Positions 55,448-64,000 of a stretch of 64,000 bases of DNA are shown in pieces. Below the pieces are notes generated by a model, which had not been told where the DNA came from, did no database searches, and saw only the letters and a list, made by a program, of their open reading frames with translations. Position numbers and translations under genes: made by a program. Every line of letters starts with the position of its first letter. Position 1 is the stretch's first letter. This stretch comes from an uncultured beta proteobacterium (GTDB lineage Bacteria > Pseudomonadota > Gammaproteobacteria > Burkholderiales > Burkholderiaceae): NCBI GenBank assembly GCA_903935355.1, contig CAIZRK010000034.1:98151-162150 (forward strand), written 5' to 3'.

Positions 55448-56707
55448 TTAGTGTGCAGCCCACTGGATGGTGCTGAGATCAACTCCGTCTTTAAACATTT
55501 CCCACAATGGAGAGAGTTCGCGTAATTTAGCAATCTTCTCTTTTACCAGTCCGATTGTGAAATCAACTTCCTCTTCGGTCGTAAAGCGACCTAAAGTAAA
55601 ACGAATTGAGCTATGGGCTAATTCATCATTACGGCCAAGGGCGCGCAATACATAAGATGGCTCTAAGGAGGCTGAGGTACAGGCAGAGCCAGATGAAATT
55701 GCTAATTCTTTGAGGGCCATCAACATCGATTCGCCTTCAACATAGTTAAAGCTGATGTTCAGGTTATGCGGAACTCGTTGATCCATATCACCATTGACAT
55801 ACACCTCTTCAATATCTTTGAGGCCTGCGAGTAAACGATCGCGCAATGCTCGAATACGCGCATTCTCTTGAACCATTTCGATGCGGGCTATGCGAAAGGC
55901 TTCACCCATACCAACAATTTGATGAACGGCCAATGTACCAGAGCGCATACCGCGCTCATGTCCACCACCATGAATCTGTGCCTCAATCCGAATTCGGGGC
56001 TTACGACGCACAAACAAAGCGCCTATTCCTTTGGGGCCATAAGTCTTGTGAGCAGAAAAACTCATTAAGTCGACTTTAATCTTTTCTAAATCAATTTCTA
56101 CTTTGCCAGTAGCTTGCGCAGCATCGACATGAAAAATCACGCCACGGGAACGACAAAGTTCACCAATACGTGGGATATCTTGAACCACACCAATTTCATT
56201 ATTGACATACATCACTGATGCCAAAATAGTGCCATGCTTCATCGCTGCCTCTAGCTGCGTAAAATCAATCAAACCATCTGGCAAAACATCTAAGTAAGTA
56301 ACTTCATAACCTTCTCGCTCAAGCTCTCGACAGGTATCTAAAGTGGCCTTGTGCTCAGTCTTGACAGTGATGATGTGATTGCCACGATCTTTATAGAAAT
56401 GAGCTGCCCCTTTTAAGGCTAAGTTGATGCTTTCAGTAGCACCGCTAGTAAAAACAATTTCTCTGGGATCGGCATGCACCAATTGCGCAACCTCTGAACG
56501 CGCCCACTCTACCGCCTCTTCTGCAGCCCAGCCGTAAGCATGACTTCGCGAAGCTGCATTACCAAACTGCTCGCGCAGGTAAGGCAGCATCTTATCCACA
56601 ACTCGAGGATCAATCGGTGTAGTCGCAGAGTAATCCATATACACCGGAAAGTGCTTTGGGCTAAACATCGGTACCGGTTGTTGAGGAATATCTTGTGGTG
56701 CGTTCAT
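55448..56707 (-). CDS. iscS: Cysteine desulfurase IscS
   Basis: This PLP enzyme takes sulfur from cysteine for IscU. The PLP Lys is in [19 protein letters not shown] and the catalytic Cys loop is [22 protein letters not shown] proline-rich N-terminal extension of about 15 residues precedes the usual start [17 protein letters not shown]; the length is 419 against about 404 in Escherichia coli. It lies 23 bp after iscR. Confidence 0.97.
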   Translation of the reverse strand: MNAPQDIPQQPVPMFSPKHFPVYMDYSATTPIDPRVVDKMLPYLREQFGNAASRSHAYGWAAEEAVEWARSEVAQLVHADPREIVFTSGATESINLALKGAAHFYKDRGNHIITVKTEHKATLDTCRELEREGYEVTYLDVLPDGLIDFTQLEAAMKHGTILASVMYVNNEIGVVQDIPRIGELCRSRGVIFHVDAAQATGKVEIDLEKIKVDLMSFSAHKTYGPKGIGALFVRRKPRIRIEAQIHGGGHERGMRSGTLAVHQIVGMGEAFRIARIEMVQENARIRALRDRLLAGLKDIEEVYVNGDMDQRVPHNLNISFNYVEGESMLMALKELAISSGSACTSASLEPSYVLRALGRNDELAHSSIRFTLGRFTTEEEVDFTIGLVKEKIAKLRELSPLWEMFKDGVDLSTIQWAAH

Positions 56708-56730
56708 GGTTTGCTTATCAATGGATTGGT

Positions 56731-57300
56731 TTAGCTTCGCTGGGCCAAATTAAAAATAGAATTCACAATAACCGGCTTGCTAGGAGTCTCCTTTTTAACA
56801 GGGATCGGCATTGCCGGCTTTTCAAACTTGCTACTTTCGATCTTAGGCTTCTTTTGACGTAAATCGTGAAGAACGATGCCACGGTCTTCTTGCTGCTGTA
56901 CTAATTCTTGTAAAGAAACTGAGCTGAGATATTCAACCATTTTAGTATTGAGGCTAGTCCAAAGGTCATGCGTCATACAGCGGCCATGATTCTCTTCATC
57001 ACTATGACAGTTGCCCTTACCGCCACACTGAGTGGCATCTAATGGCTCATCGACAGCAATAATAATGTCGGCCACGCTGATGGCATCCATCTTACGTGCC
57101 AAGGTATACCCCCCACCAGGGCCACGAGTACTCTCTACAATGTTAATGCGACGTAATTTGCTAAACAACTGCTCTAAGTAGGAGAGGGAAATTTTTTGTC
57201 TTTGGCTAATTGCAGACAGGGTTACAGGACCATGCGTCTGGCGCAGGGCTAAATCGATCATTGCGGTTACTGCAAAACGGCCTTTAGTTGTAAGTCTCAT
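56731..57300 (-). CDS. iscR: Fe-S cluster-sensing repressor IscR (Rrf2 family)
   Basis: IscR holds a 2Fe-2S cluster and represses the isc operon when clusters are plentiful. The winged helix runs over residues 1-65 ([20 protein letters not shown]). Cluster ligands C92, C98 and C108 with H111 (CGGKGNCH and RCMTH) are present; the last spacing is 4 longer than in Escherichia coli. A Lys/Pro-rich tail follows. A strong IscR type 1 site lies upstream. Confidence 0.95.
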   Translation of the reverse strand: MRLTTKGRFAVTAMIDLALRQTHGPVTLSAISQRQKISLSYLEQLFSKLRRINIVESTRGPGGGYTLARKMDAISVADIIIAVDEPLDATQCGGKGNCHSDEENHGRCMTHDLWTSLNTKMVEYLSSVSLQELVQQQEDRGIVLHDLRQKKPKIESSKFEKPAMPIPVKKETPSKPVIVNSIFNLAQRS

Positions 57301-57350
57301 ATGTCACCTTGGTAATGGATTGTTATGGACAGCTCATGGTCAGGTGGGTA

Positions 57351-57375
57351 ATACCCGACCAATTCACTCAACTTT
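57351..57375 (-). promoter_or_regulatory. IscR type 1 binding site
   Basis: Read on the minus strand, this 25-base block matches 22 of 25 positions of the Escherichia coli type 1 consensus (ATASYYGACTRWWWYAGTC followed by RRSTAT). Key parts are GTTGAGT and GGTCGGGTAT. It ends 51 bp upstream of the iscR start, so repression of the iscRSUA-hscBA-fdx operon by holo-IscR is expected. Confidence 0.8.
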
Positions 57376-57447
57376 ACCATATACCCTACTAATCTGCTCA
57401 GGAATTATCCTAAAAACCCCTAAAGGGCGCAATTAAGAAGAAAAATC

Positions 57448-59601
57448 TCATACCGAGTCTCTAGAACGGGCACCAAAAGCCATTTCTTTGACCTTGGTAA
57501 GTCTATCTCGAGTTGCAGCTGCCTTCTCAAATTCTAAATTCTTGGCTTCAGCATTCATTTGCCTCTCTAACCGCTTCATTTCACTTGATAAGTCCCTCTC
57601 ACTCATATCTTCATATCGAGCACGCTCCTGCTCCATCTGCATCTCTGTACGCTTCTCTTTGACGTCGTAGACCCCGTCAATAATGTCTTTAATACGCTTT
57701 TGAACGCCGCGAGGCTCAATACCATTGGCTTTATTAAAGGCTATTTGCTTTGTACGACGACGCTCAGTCTCCCCCATTGCGCGCTTCATGGAGTCCGTAA
57801 TGCGATCGGCATACAAAATCGCTTTCCCACGCACATTGCGAGCTGCTCTACCAATGGTCTGGATTAGGCTGCGTTCGGAACGCAAGAAACCCTCTTTATC
57901 CGCATCTAAAATCGCTACAAGCGATACTTCAGGAATATCTAAACCCTCACGCAATAAGTTAATCCCGACTAAGACATCAAAAACACCTAAACGTAAATCG
58001 CGTAGTATTTCTACACGCTCCACGGTGTCGATATCGGAGTGAACATAACGTACCTTCACTCCATGATCAGAGAGGTAATCGGTCAGCTGCTCTGCCATAC
58101 GTTTCGTTAGGACCGTCACCAATACTCGTTCACGCACTTTTACTCGCTCATGAATTTGACTTAATAAATCATCTACCTGCGAGCTTGCTGGCAATATTTC
58201 GATTTCTGGATCAACTAGACCTGTTGGTCTCGCTACTTGCTCAACGACTTGTCCCGTATGCATCTTTTCATAATCCGCTGGCGTAGCAGAAACAAAAATG
58301 GTTTGGCGCATCTTGGTTTCAAATTCACTAAATTTAAGCGGGCGGTTGTCCATCGCCGAAGGTAAACGGAAGCCAAATTCCACCAAAGTATGTTTACGAG
58401 ATTTATCTCCGTTATACATTGCATTTAGCTGCCCAATCAGTACGTGACTTTCATCTAGGAACATCAAAGCATCGTTGGGCAAGTAGTCCACTAAGGTAGG
58501 CGGGGCCTCGCCAGGCATCGCACTAGAGAGGTGGCGAGAATAGTTCTCAATCCCTTTGCAAAAACCCAATTCATTAAGCATCTCTAAATCAAAACGGGTG
58601 CGCTGCTCTAATCGCTGCGCTTCTACCAACTTGCCATCTTTCACAAACTCATCTAAGCGAGAGCGCAACTCGATCTTAATTGTTTCAATGGCTTTAAGAA
58701 CTGTTTCGCGTGGTGTGACGTAATGCGAACTGGGGTAAACCGTAAAGCGGGGAATCTTTTGCCGTATGCGTCCGGTCAACGGATCAAAAAACTGCAAACT
58801 CTCTACCTCATCATCAAATAACTCCACGCGAACTGCTAATTCATTATGTTCAGCCGGGAAGATATCAATCGTGTCACCACGTACTCTAAATACTCCACGC
58901 TTGAAGTCGGTTTCATTACGGTCGTATTGCATTGCAATTAAGCGCATCAAAATATCGCGCTGACTCATCTTGTCACCGGGGCGCAGAGTCATCACCATAC
59001 TGTGATAGTCACCAGGATTACCAATCCCGTAAATTGCTGACACAGTCGCTACGATGATCACGTCACGACGCTCTAGCAAACTCTTGGTAGCTGACAAGCG
59101 CATCTGCTCAATATGTTCATTAATTGAAGAATCTTTTTCAATAAATAAATCGCGTGTTGGTACATACGCCTCGGGTTGGTAGTAATCGTAGTAACTAACA
59201 AAGTACTCCACCGCGTTTTTAGGAAAAAACTCCCTAAATTCACTATAGAGTTGCGCAGCTAGGGTTTTATTGGGAGCAAAAACTATCGCTGGGCGTCCAG
59301 TTCGAGCAATGACATTAGCCATCGTGAAGGTTTTGCCTGAACCAGTAACCCCCAAAAGAGTCTGGAAGGTCAAACCGTCATCAATTCCAGCTACTAGGGC
59401 ATCAATAGCGGCTGGTTGATCCCCAGCTGGCGAAAAGGGCTGGTAAAGATGAAATGGCGAGTCGGGAAAAGAGACAAATTTGGTGGGATCTAAGTCATGA
59501 CCCACTTCACCCAAGGGATCGGCCACTGGGCTTTTTTGGCTTGATGGATCGAGGGATTGTGGTGAAGTTTTAGTAATCTTAGGGGGCATCTCGGATATCA
59601 T
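57448..59601 (-). CDS. uvrB: Excinuclease ABC subunit B
   Basis: UvrB is the damage-verifying helicase of nucleotide excision repair. Walker A is [14 protein letters not shown], the beta-hairpin region is [12 protein letters not shown], and the helicase motifs DESHVLIGQ and QTIGRAARN follow. A UvrC-binding UVR domain ends the protein (LEKQMN-type [17 protein letters not shown]). A Pro/Ser-rich leader of about 40 residues precedes the family start [17 protein letters not shown]. No LexA-type CTGT-N8-ACAG site was found. Confidence 0.97.
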   Translation of the reverse strand: MISEMPPKITKTSPQSLDPSSQKSPVADPLGEVGHDLDPTKFVSFPDSPFHLYQPFSPAGDQPAAIDALVAGIDDGLTFQTLLGVTGSGKTFTMANVIARTGRPAIVFAPNKTLAAQLYSEFREFFPKNAVEYFVSYYDYYQPEAYVPTRDLFIEKDSSINEHIEQMRLSATKSLLERRDVIIVATVSAIYGIGNPGDYHSMVMTLRPGDKMSQRDILMRLIAMQYDRNETDFKRGVFRVRGDTIDIFPAEHNELAVRVELFDDEVESLQFFDPLTGRIRQKIPRFTVYPSSHYVTPRETVLKAIETIKIELRSRLDEFVKDGKLVEAQRLEQRTRFDLEMLNELGFCKGIENYSRHLSSAMPGEAPPTLVDYLPNDALMFLDESHVLIGQLNAMYNGDKSRKHTLVEFGFRLPSAMDNRPLKFSEFETKMRQTIFVSATPADYEKMHTGQVVEQVARPTGLVDPEIEILPASSQVDDLLSQIHERVKVRERVLVTVLTKRMAEQLTDYLSDHGVKVRYVHSDIDTVERVEILRDLRLGVFDVLVGINLLREGLDIPEVSLVAILDADKEGFLRSERSLIQTIGRAARNVRGKAILYADRITDSMKRAMGETERRRTKQIAFNKANGIEPRGVQKRIKDIIDGVYDVKEKRTEMQMEQERARYEDMSERDLSSEMKRLERQMNAEAKNLEFEKAAATRDRLTKVKEMAFGARSRDSV

Positions 59602-59606
59602 TTCAT

Positions 59607-59625
59607 CTGTGAGTTTTATTCACAG
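59607..59625. repeat. CTGTGA/TCACAG dyad upstream of uvrB
   Basis: CTGTGA (59607-59612) and TCACAG (59620-59625) form an inverted repeat with a 7-nt centre, 5 bp upstream of the uvrB start. The spacing does not suit LexA. It could be a stem-loop in the uvrB leader or an unknown operator. Confidence 0.35.
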
Positions 59626-59770
59626 CGAATTTTGTACAAACATAGATTTTGCCGTTTTTATTTAGAAATAGTTGAATCTGGTATTGATAAGGACTAATTA
59701 AGCTCAATTTAACCGAATTTAACGTCAATTAACGTAGAAACTACCTATAAATCACCCTCCTGACCCTCAA

Positions 59771-60970
59771 ATGACCCTTTTTACCTCAGTCCAATTAGCC
59801 CCTAAAGACCCTATTTTTGGCCTCACAGAAGCCTATGTTGCCGATCAACGAGCAGATAAAGTAAACCTAGGTGTGGGCGTTTACTACACCGACGAAGGAA
59901 AGATTCCTCTTTTAAGGGCAGTCATTAAAGCGGAAGAGGCTTTAGTTGCCCAACAGACTCCACGCGGTTACATCCCGATTGAAGGTCCAAACTCTTACAA
60001 CGCAGCGGTGCAAACACTGCTATTTGGTGCCGACTCTTCCTTAATTAAAGAAGGTCGCATAGTGACCGCAGAATGCATTGGCGGTACTGGTGCGCTCCGA
60101 GTTGGTGCTGACTTTATTCAACGCCTTAATTTAAATGCACCTACTGCAATCAGTAGCCCCACTTGGGAAAATCACCGAGGTATTTTTGAATCTGCTGGCT
60201 TTGAGGTGATCGAGTACACCTACTTTGATGCCAAAACACGTGGTGTGGATTTTGATGGAATGGTGAAATCCTTAGAGTCATTTCCAAAACATACAACCGT
60301 CTTGCTACACGCCTGTTGCCACAATCCTACTGGCGCAGATCTGACTGAAGCGCAATGGGCCAAAATAATTGATATCTGCAAAACCAAGCAACTTATCCCA
60401 TTCTTAGACATGGCCTACCAAGGCTTTGCTACTGGGATTGAGCAAGATGGGATTGCGGCTCGTCTATTCGCTAAATCAGGTATGTCCTTTTTTGTATCTA
60501 GCTCATTCTCGAAATCTTTTTCACTCTATGGCGAACGAGTCGGCGCTTTGTCAATTGTTACCCAAAGTAAAGAAGAGTCAGCGCGCGTCTTGTCACAACT
60601 TAAACGAGTGATTCGTACGAACTATTCCAATCCCCCAACCCATGGCGCTGCGATAGCTGCTGCTGTGCTCAACTCACCAGAACTGAGAAAGCTTTGGGAA
60701 GAAGAATTAGCTCAAATGCGCGACCGCATTAAATCCATGCGTGAATCACTGGTGACTAAATTAGCAGCAGCAGGTACTAAACAAGATTTCGCATTTATAA
60801 ACGCTCAGCGCGGGATGTTTTCCTACTCAGGATTAACACCTGAACAAGTTGAGCGATTACAAAAAGAAGATGGCATTTATGCCCTCTCTACTGGTCGTAT
60901 TTGTGTGGCCGCCCTCAATACCAAAAATATTGATAAGGTAGCTACTGCGATCGCCCGCGTGTTAGCGTAA
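59771..60970 (+). CDS. Aromatic amino acid aminotransferase (class I)
   Basis: This PLP aminotransferase of the AspC/TyrB group has 399 residues. The start is LAPKDPIFGLTEAYVADQRA, with YIPIEGPNSYNAAVQ, the active-site HACCHNPTGADLT and the PLP Lys in SSSFSKSFSLYGERVG. A C-terminal Arg lies in GRICVAALN. It moves amino groups between 2-oxoglutarate and aromatic acids or aspartate; AspC versus TyrB specificity cannot be told by eye. Confidence 0.93.
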   Translation: MTLFTSVQLAPKDPIFGLTEAYVADQRADKVNLGVGVYYTDEGKIPLLRAVIKAEEALVAQQTPRGYIPIEGPNSYNAAVQTLLFGADSSLIKEGRIVTAECIGGTGALRVGADFIQRLNLNAPTAISSPTWENHRGIFESAGFEVIEYTYFDAKTRGVDFDGMVKSLESFPKHTTVLLHACCHNPTGADLTEAQWAKIIDICKTKQLIPFLDMAYQGFATGIEQDGIAARLFAKSGMSFFVSSSFSKSFSLYGERVGALSIVTQSKEESARVLSQLKRVIRTNYSNPPTHGAAIAAAVLNSPELRKLWEEELAQMRDRIKSMRESLVTKLAAAGTKQDFAFINAQRGMFSYSGLTPEQVERLQKEDGIYALSTGRICVAALNTKNIDKVATAIARVLA

Positions 60971-61001
60971 TAAGCGGTTACACTGTTTTTCTGGAGGCAC
61001 C

Positions 61002-62300
61002 ATGCTATATCAGTTACATGAATTTCAAAAAGCGTTACTTCAACCAGTCAGCTCATGGGCCAGAGCAGCTTCTGAAGCCTTTATCAATGCTTCTAACCCT
61101 GCCTCGAAAGTGCCAGGGTCTGAGCGTTTAGCAGCTAGCTATGAATTACTCTACCGCCTGGGCAAAAACTATAAGAAACCAGAATTTGGTATTCGTGCGG
61201 TGCAGGCTCATGGTCGAGAAGTCGCTATTCATGAAAGAACTACAGTAGCTAAGCCGTTTTGTAATTTAATTCGCTTCAAGCGCTTTTCTGATGATGTTGA
61301 AGTGATTAAAAAATTAAAAGAAGATCCCATTGTTCTCGTGGTTGCTCCACTTTCTGGGCATCATTCGACGTTATTGCGCGATACCATTCGAACCCTATTA
61401 CAAGACCATAAGGTCTATATCACCGACTGGATTGATGCACGCTTAGTACCCCCTGAAGAGGGCGACTTTGGCTTAGATGACTATGTTCACTACTTGCAAG
61501 AATTTATTCGATCTATTGGCGCAGAGAATCTGCATGTGATTTCTGTTTGTCAGCCAACTGTTCCCACCTTAGGCGCAATTTCTTTAATGGCTTCTGCCGG
61601 TGAAAAAACTCCTGCCTCGATGATTATGATGGGCGGTCCAATTGATGCCCGTAAATCCCCTACAGCAGTAAATAATTTAGCTGATCAAAAATCGTATGAT
61701 TGGTTTGAAAGTCATGTGGTTTATAAGGTGCCCCCTAACTATCCTGGTGCTGGTCGCCGTGTCTATCCTGGCTTCTTACAGCATACTGGTTTCATTGCGA
61801 TGAACCCACAGAACCATCTGCAATCTCACTGGGACTATTTCCATAACTTAGTGCGTGGCGACGAGGAAGATGCTGAGTCTCATATTCGTTTCTACGACGA
61901 GTACAACGCAGTGTTGGATATGGATGCCAAGTTCTATTTAGATACCATCAAGACTGTTTTCCAAGACTTCGCATTACCAAATGGCAGTTGGGAAGTGGCT
62001 GGAGAATTAGTTAAACCGCAAGACATTCAGAAAACTGCTCTGCTGACTGTTGAAGGTGAATTAGATGATATCTCTGGTAGCGGTCAAACACGTGCAGCGC
62101 ATGCGCTGTGCACAGGCATTCCCAAAGATAATAAAGCCCATTATGAAGTTGCTGGGGCAGGTCACTATGGTATTTTTTCAGGGCGGCGGTGGCGCGATAA
62201 GGTATACCCAAAGATTAAGTCTTTTATTCGGGAGCACCAAGGAACTCAAATGAAAGCAGAGGTTATACCTCCTCCATTAGAAGGCTCTAAGTCTGCATAA
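61002..62300 (+). CDS. phaZ: Intracellular polyhydroxyalkanoate depolymerase
   Basis: PhaZ mobilises stored polyhydroxybutyrate granules. The 432-residue protein has the family start MLYQLHEFQKALLQP and a nucleophile Cys in the lipase-box-like HVISVCQPTVP, as in the Ralstonia enzyme where Cys replaces Ser. YITDWIDARLVP and the late His GAGHYGIFSGRRWRDKVYP complete the site. A clean GGAGG ribosome binding site precedes the ATG and a strong terminator follows. Confidence 0.94.
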   Translation: MLYQLHEFQKALLQPVSSWARAASEAFINASNPASKVPGSERLAASYELLYRLGKNYKKPEFGIRAVQAHGREVAIHERTTVAKPFCNLIRFKRFSDDVEVIKKLKEDPIVLVVAPLSGHHSTLLRDTIRTLLQDHKVYITDWIDARLVPPEEGDFGLDDYVHYLQEFIRSIGAENLHVISVCQPTVPTLGAISLMASAGEKTPASMIMMGGPIDARKSPTAVNNLADQKSYDWFESHVVYKVPPNYPGAGRRVYPGFLQHTGFIAMNPQNHLQSHWDYFHNLVRGDEEDAESHIRFYDEYNAVLDMDAKFYLDTIKTVFQDFALPNGSWEVAGELVKPQDIQKTALLTVEGELDDISGSGQTRAAHALCTGIPKDNKAHYEVAGAGHYGIFSGRRWRDKVYPKIKSFIREHQGTQMKAEVIPPPLEGSKSA

Positions 62301-62335
62301 ATAAGTAGGGGGGTTTAGGGTGTCCCTACTTATTT
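62299..62335 (+). terminator. Strong terminator hairpin at phaZ end
   Basis: AAATAAGTAGGG (62299-62310) pairs perfectly over 12 bp with CCCTACTTATTT (62324-62335) across a 13-nt loop. The left arm begins within the phaZ stop codon. Confidence 0.8.
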
Positions 62336-62352
62336 AACCTTCTTGTGATGCA

Positions 62353-63054
62353 ATGAAGATTGACCAGCTAAACCAACTGATTGACTGCTTAGAAGACGCC
62401 CTTCCCCAAACCCAATGCACTAAATGTGCTTACCCCGATTGCCGAGGGTATGCAAACGCCCTTGCCTCAGGCGAAGTCTTACCTAACCGTTGCCCCCCAG
62501 GCGGTATAGATGGCATTCTCAGACTAAGTCAAATTCTGGAACCCATCTTCCCTCATGATGCCTTTGAATTACACCCCACCATTGATCCTGAGTGTGGTCT
62601 AGAGCGCCCTAGGCCTGTTGCCTTGATTGATCCTAAGGCTTGTATTGGTTGTACCCTATGCATCCAGGCTTGCCCTGTAGATGCGATTGTGGGAGCCTCA
62701 AAACAAATGCACGTAGTCTTGAGTGATTGGTGCACGGGGTGCGATCTTTGCATACCACCGTGCCCCGTAGATTGCATCACTATGATTGATGTCACAGCAA
62801 ATCAAACTGGCTGGGATGCTTGGTCAACTGAGTTAGCAGACATTGCACGTGCTCGCTATCACGCTCGAGATATTCGCTTGGATCGGGAAGAAAGAGATAA
62901 TGATGCTCGCTTAGCCAAAAAGGCTAATGCAAAATTAGCGGTAATTAATGCAGAAAATCCATCTTCTGAGGAAGCAAAAAAAGAACAAGAGCGCAAACGC
63001 GCCATTATTGCTGCCGCAATGGCAAGAGTGCAACAAAAAAATCATGGATCTTGA
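62353..63054 (+). CDS. rnfB: RnfB-like ferredoxin-type Fe-S protein (stand-alone)
   Basis: The 233-residue protein has the RnfB four-Cys domain (CTKCAYPDCRGY with NRCPPGG) and two 4Fe-4S motifs, CIGCTLCIQACPVDAI and CTGCDLCIPPCPVDCI. A charged helical tail follows. The N-terminal membrane anchor of true RnfB is absent and no other rnf gene is near, as in other Burkholderiales. It overlaps nth by 11 bp, which might couple it to the Fe-S protein Nth. Its partner is unknown. Confidence 0.88.
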   Translation: MKIDQLNQLIDCLEDALPQTQCTKCAYPDCRGYANALASGEVLPNRCPPGGIDGILRLSQILEPIFPHDAFELHPTIDPECGLERPRPVALIDPKACIGCTLCIQACPVDAIVGASKQMHVVLSDWCTGCDLCIPPCPVDCITMIDVTANQTGWDAWSTELADIARARYHARDIRLDREERDNDARLAKKANAKLAVINAENPSSEEAKKEQERKRAIIAAAMARVQQKNHGS

Positions 63055-63700
63055 AAAGCGTCGTGCTTTCTTCGAGCAACTTAAGGCTAACAATCCTCAC
63101 CCTGAAACTGAGCTGGAATATAAATCCCCATTTGAATTACTGATTGCCGTATTGCTATCTGCACAGGCAACCGATGTTTCAGTGAATAAAGGGACGCGTA
63201 AGCTCTTTAAGATCGCCAATACTCCTCAAGCGCTATTGGGTTTAGGCGAGGAAGGCGTTAAACCGTACATTCAGCACATTGGCTTATTTAACTCTAAGGG
63301 TCGGCATATTCAAGAAACTTGTCGACTTCTACTCGAAAAACATGGTGGCGAAGTTCCACAAAATCGCGAAGAACTAGTGGCTCTTCCTGGTGTTGGTAGA
63401 AAAACTGCAAACGTCATTCTCAATACCGCGTTTGGCCAACCCACTATGGCAGTTGATACCCATATCTTTCGAGTCTCCAACCGCACTGGCTTAGCTCCTG
63501 GCAAAGACGTGCTCAAGGTAGAAGAGCAATTACTAAAACGCGTGCCAAAAGAGTTTTTGCAGGACGCACATCATTGGCTTATTCTGCATGGCAGATATAC
63601 CTGCAAAGCGCGTAATCCAGATTGCGCACAATGCATAGTAGAACCACTATGCGGCTTCAAACAAAAAACTGGCAAAGGAAAAGTCCGTGGCGATATTTAA
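63044..63700 (+). CDS. nth: Endonuclease III
   Basis: Nth is the base-excision glycosylase/AP lyase for oxidised pyrimidines. The helix-hairpin-helix is ALPGVGRKTANVIL with the catalytic Lys, the catalytic Asp lies in MAVDTHIFRVSNR, and the 4Fe-4S ligands are CKARNPDCAQCIVEPLC. The ATG at 63044, inside the rnfB end, gives 218 residues; the frame opens earlier but that part is not Nth-like. Confidence 0.96.
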   Translation: MDLEKRRAFFEQLKANNPHPETELEYKSPFELLIAVLLSAQATDVSVNKGTRKLFKIANTPQALLGLGEEGVKPYIQHIGLFNSKGRHIQETCRLLLEKHGGEVPQNREELVALPGVGRKTANVILNTAFGQPTMAVDTHIFRVSNRTGLAPGKDVLKVEEQLLKRVPKEFLQDAHHWLILHGRYTCKARNPDCAQCIVEPLCGFKQKTGKGKVRGDI

Positions 63701-64000
63701 TCCAACTCGTGAAGAAGTACGTCGTTTTTTCTGTGACACCTGGAAAAAGAAAACCGAAAATCAGATTCTCACTCCAATGGAAATAATTGCTAGCGACTGG
63801 ATGGCTCAGCATCCTGAATATCACACCCTTTTGGCCGACCCTGAAGGTGCAATAGCGCAAGACTACACGCCAGAACGCGGAGAAACTAATCCATTTTTAC
63901 ATTTATCAATGCATCTATCGATTAGCGAGCAAATTTCTATCGATCAACCACCAGGCATTAAGGCAATTGCCGAAAAGCTAGCAAAGAAACTAGGCTCTGA
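63687..64000 (+). CDS. DUF1841 family protein (3' partial)
   Basis: From a GTG at 63687 (AAAGGAAAA ribosome binding site) the frame is open to the window end. It reads FNPTREEVRRFFCDTWKKK, MAQHPEYHTLLADPE, TNPFLHLSMHLSISEQISID and QPPGIKAIAEKLAKKLG. This is the DUF1841 pattern; the family has about 140 residues, so the last 30-40 are missing. It overlaps nth by 14 bp. The function of the family is unknown. Confidence 0.85.
   Translation, partial: MAIFNPTREEVRRFFCDTWKKKTENQILTPMEIIASDWMAQHPEYHTLLADPEGAIAQDYTPERGETNPFLHLSMHLSISEQISIDQPPGIKAIAEKLAKKLGS

Noticed and set aside
59607..59625. LexA (SOS) box before uvrB
   Set aside because: The arms are CTGTGA/TCACAG with a 7-nt centre, not CTGT-N8-ACAG.

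Overview
The window reads as chromosomal DNA of a low-GC member of the Burkholderiaceae, most like Polynucleobacter. The basis is the AT-leaning codon use, the iscRSUA-hscBA-fdx order, small DUF3149 and DUF1841 genes, lolCD-tatD-comEC, an RpfE-like gene beside recJ-prfB-lysS, intracellular PhaZ, an orphan Bug-type binding protein and a stand-alone RnfB. The taxonomic call is inference; no rRNA or tRNA gene, IS element, prophage or CRISPR array was seen. Genes are tightly packed and many overlap by 4 bp.

Region 1 (1-10880) is the most unusual part. It is a plus-strand run of coupled membrane redox genes: a B-family heme-copper oxidase subunit I whose active-site Tyr is Gln (a likely NO reductase), heme O synthase, a SCO copper chaperone, a cytochrome b/8Fe ferredoxin/MvhD-like fusion, a small anchored protein, a second and very divergent heme-copper oxidase homologue lacking the usual His-His pair, a cytochrome b/2Fe-2S/FAD-NAD reductase fusion, and heme A synthase. 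A short remnant resembling NnrS and a Dnr-type Crp/Fnr regulator follow.

Region 2 (10885-21099) is a full cytochrome cd1 nitrite reductase and heme d1 locus, nirSMCF-DL-GHJN on the minus strand with nirE divergent. An 18-bp perfect dyad lies between them. A 38-residue membrane peptide and a DUF2214 protein follow nirE. No ordinary norCB is present, so the region 1 oxidase homologues are the natural candidates to remove the NO made by NirS.

Region 3 (21199-34814) is mostly housekeeping: comEC, tatD, lolDC, an RpfE-like gene, recJ, prfB with its programmed frameshift, lysS, a DUF3149 protein, an OsmC/rhodanese/methyltransferase group and ferredoxin-NADP reductase.

Region 4 (34815-50977) is sulfur and C4-acid metabolism. 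It holds a TSUP permease with cysH-cysD-cysN for sulfate assimilation; a convergent operon for sulfolactate dehydrogenase, sulfolactate sulfo-lyase SuyAB, a GntR regulator and a UPF0324 exporter; a Bug binding protein; and a minus-strand operon encoding a second succinate dehydrogenase/fumarate reductase-like complex with a two-subunit class I fumarase and another TSUP permease, divergent from a LysR gene. Dyads sharing the 9-bp half-site ATATCTAAA/TTTAGATAT lie upstream of both sulfur modules.

Region 5 (51179-64000) holds a HAD dehalogenase-like gene, the ISC iron-sulfur assembly operon with a good IscR type 1 site, uvrB, an aromatic aminotransferase, phaZ, rnfB, nth and the start of a DUF1841 gene.
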